Shown here: positions 6,691-6,871 of the stretch, in pieces | How the letters are laid out: every line of letters starts with the position of its first letter | How positions within the stretch are numbered: position 1 is the first letter of the stretch | NCBI GenBank assembly: GCA_902766475.1 | Contig: CACXDQ010000061.1 | Span: 1 to 6,871 of the forward strand | DNA length: 6,871 nucleotides | From: an uncultured Eubacteriales bacterium | GTDB lineage: Bacteria; Bacillota; Clostridia; Christensenellales; Borkfalkiaceae | Direction of reading: 5' to 3' | Position numbers and translations under genes: made by a program | The notes under the pieces: model-generated | Databases searched by the model: none | What the model was told of the DNA's origin: nothing | What the model saw: only the letters and a program-made list of their open reading frames with translations

Positions 6691-6871
6691 TTAAAACTTG
6701 CGGAGTAAGCCCTTTACCGTGCCGAGAATAGTAACGTCGTCCAAAACGATGTCCGTCATCGTTCTGTTTTCGGGGTGGAGAATAATTTTCCCGTCTTTTT
6801 TGTAAAACCTCTTGACGGTTGCCGATTCGTCAAAATACGCAACGACTATTTCGCCGTTTTGCGCCGTATCC
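6691..6871 (-). CDS. lexA: LexA repressor, C-terminal 59 residues (5' end outside window)
   Basis: The minus-strand frame is open from the window edge to TAA at 6691-6693. It encodes the end of an S24/LexA peptidase domain: NGEIVVAYFDESATVKRF, then FYKKDGKIILHPENRTM and TILGTVKGLLRKF. The lysine of ATVKRF (codon 6811-6813) matches the catalytic Lys of the Ser-Lys dyad; the Ser lies outside the window. LexA represses SOS genes and cleaves itself when activated by RecA. The pattern (NG-[DE]-IVVA, ATVKRFYK, LxPEN, ILGxVxGLxR) matches Gram-positive LexA closely. A UmuD-like or phage repressor of the same fold is possible but less likely. The exonuclease gene follows after 8 bases, probably on the same transcript; the promoter and any SOS box of this operon lie outside the window. 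Confidence 0.88.
   Translation of the reverse strand, partial: DTAQNGEIVVAYFDESATVKRFYKKDGKIILHPENRTMTDIVLDDVTILGTVKGLLRKF

Overview
The window looks like ordinary chromosomal housekeeping DNA from a Gram-positive, low-to-moderate GC bacterium of the Bacillota, most likely a clostridial lineage. The grounds are an RNase J of the B. subtilis J1 type, a TrmR (YrrM-type) methyltransferase next to a U32-family TrhP-like protein as in Bacillus, a Gram-positive-style LexA C-terminus, clear GGAG/GGGAG ribosome binding sites, and moderately AT-rich DNA (estimated by eye). The species cannot be named from this sequence.

Layout, left to right. Bases 2-1915 (+) are the C-terminal three quarters of valyl-tRNA synthetase, cut by the window start. 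A 211-base intergenic region follows. It holds a probable valS terminator hairpin, a second AT-rich hairpin, a candidate promoter and a short leader hairpin just before a strong ribosome binding site. Bases 2127-5642 (+) form a tight three-gene run: ribonuclease J, a TrmR-like tRNA wobble-uridine O-methyltransferase, and a TrhP-like U32 protein. The spacings are 4 and 11 bases. Two hairpins near 5643-5700 end this run; the second also serves the convergent genes. On the minus strand, a DEDDh exonuclease with an unassigned C-terminal extension (5696-6682) lies 8 bases downstream of the end of lexA (6691-6871, cut by the window end).

Function. valS charges tRNA-Val. RNase J matures and degrades RNA. 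By analogy with B. subtilis, the TrhP-like protein and TrmR act in sequence on U34 of certain tRNAs: hydroxylation to ho5U, then methylation to mo5U. The plus-strand operon is therefore about RNA metabolism and decoding. The minus-strand pair couples the SOS repressor with an exonuclease, which suggests, but does not prove, a DNA-damage-inducible nuclease.

I found no tRNA or rRNA gene, mobile element, CRISPR array or phage remnant, and no convincing case for an entirely new system. The least explained parts are the C-terminal half of the exonuclease with its link to lexA, and the structured leader of the RNase J operon.
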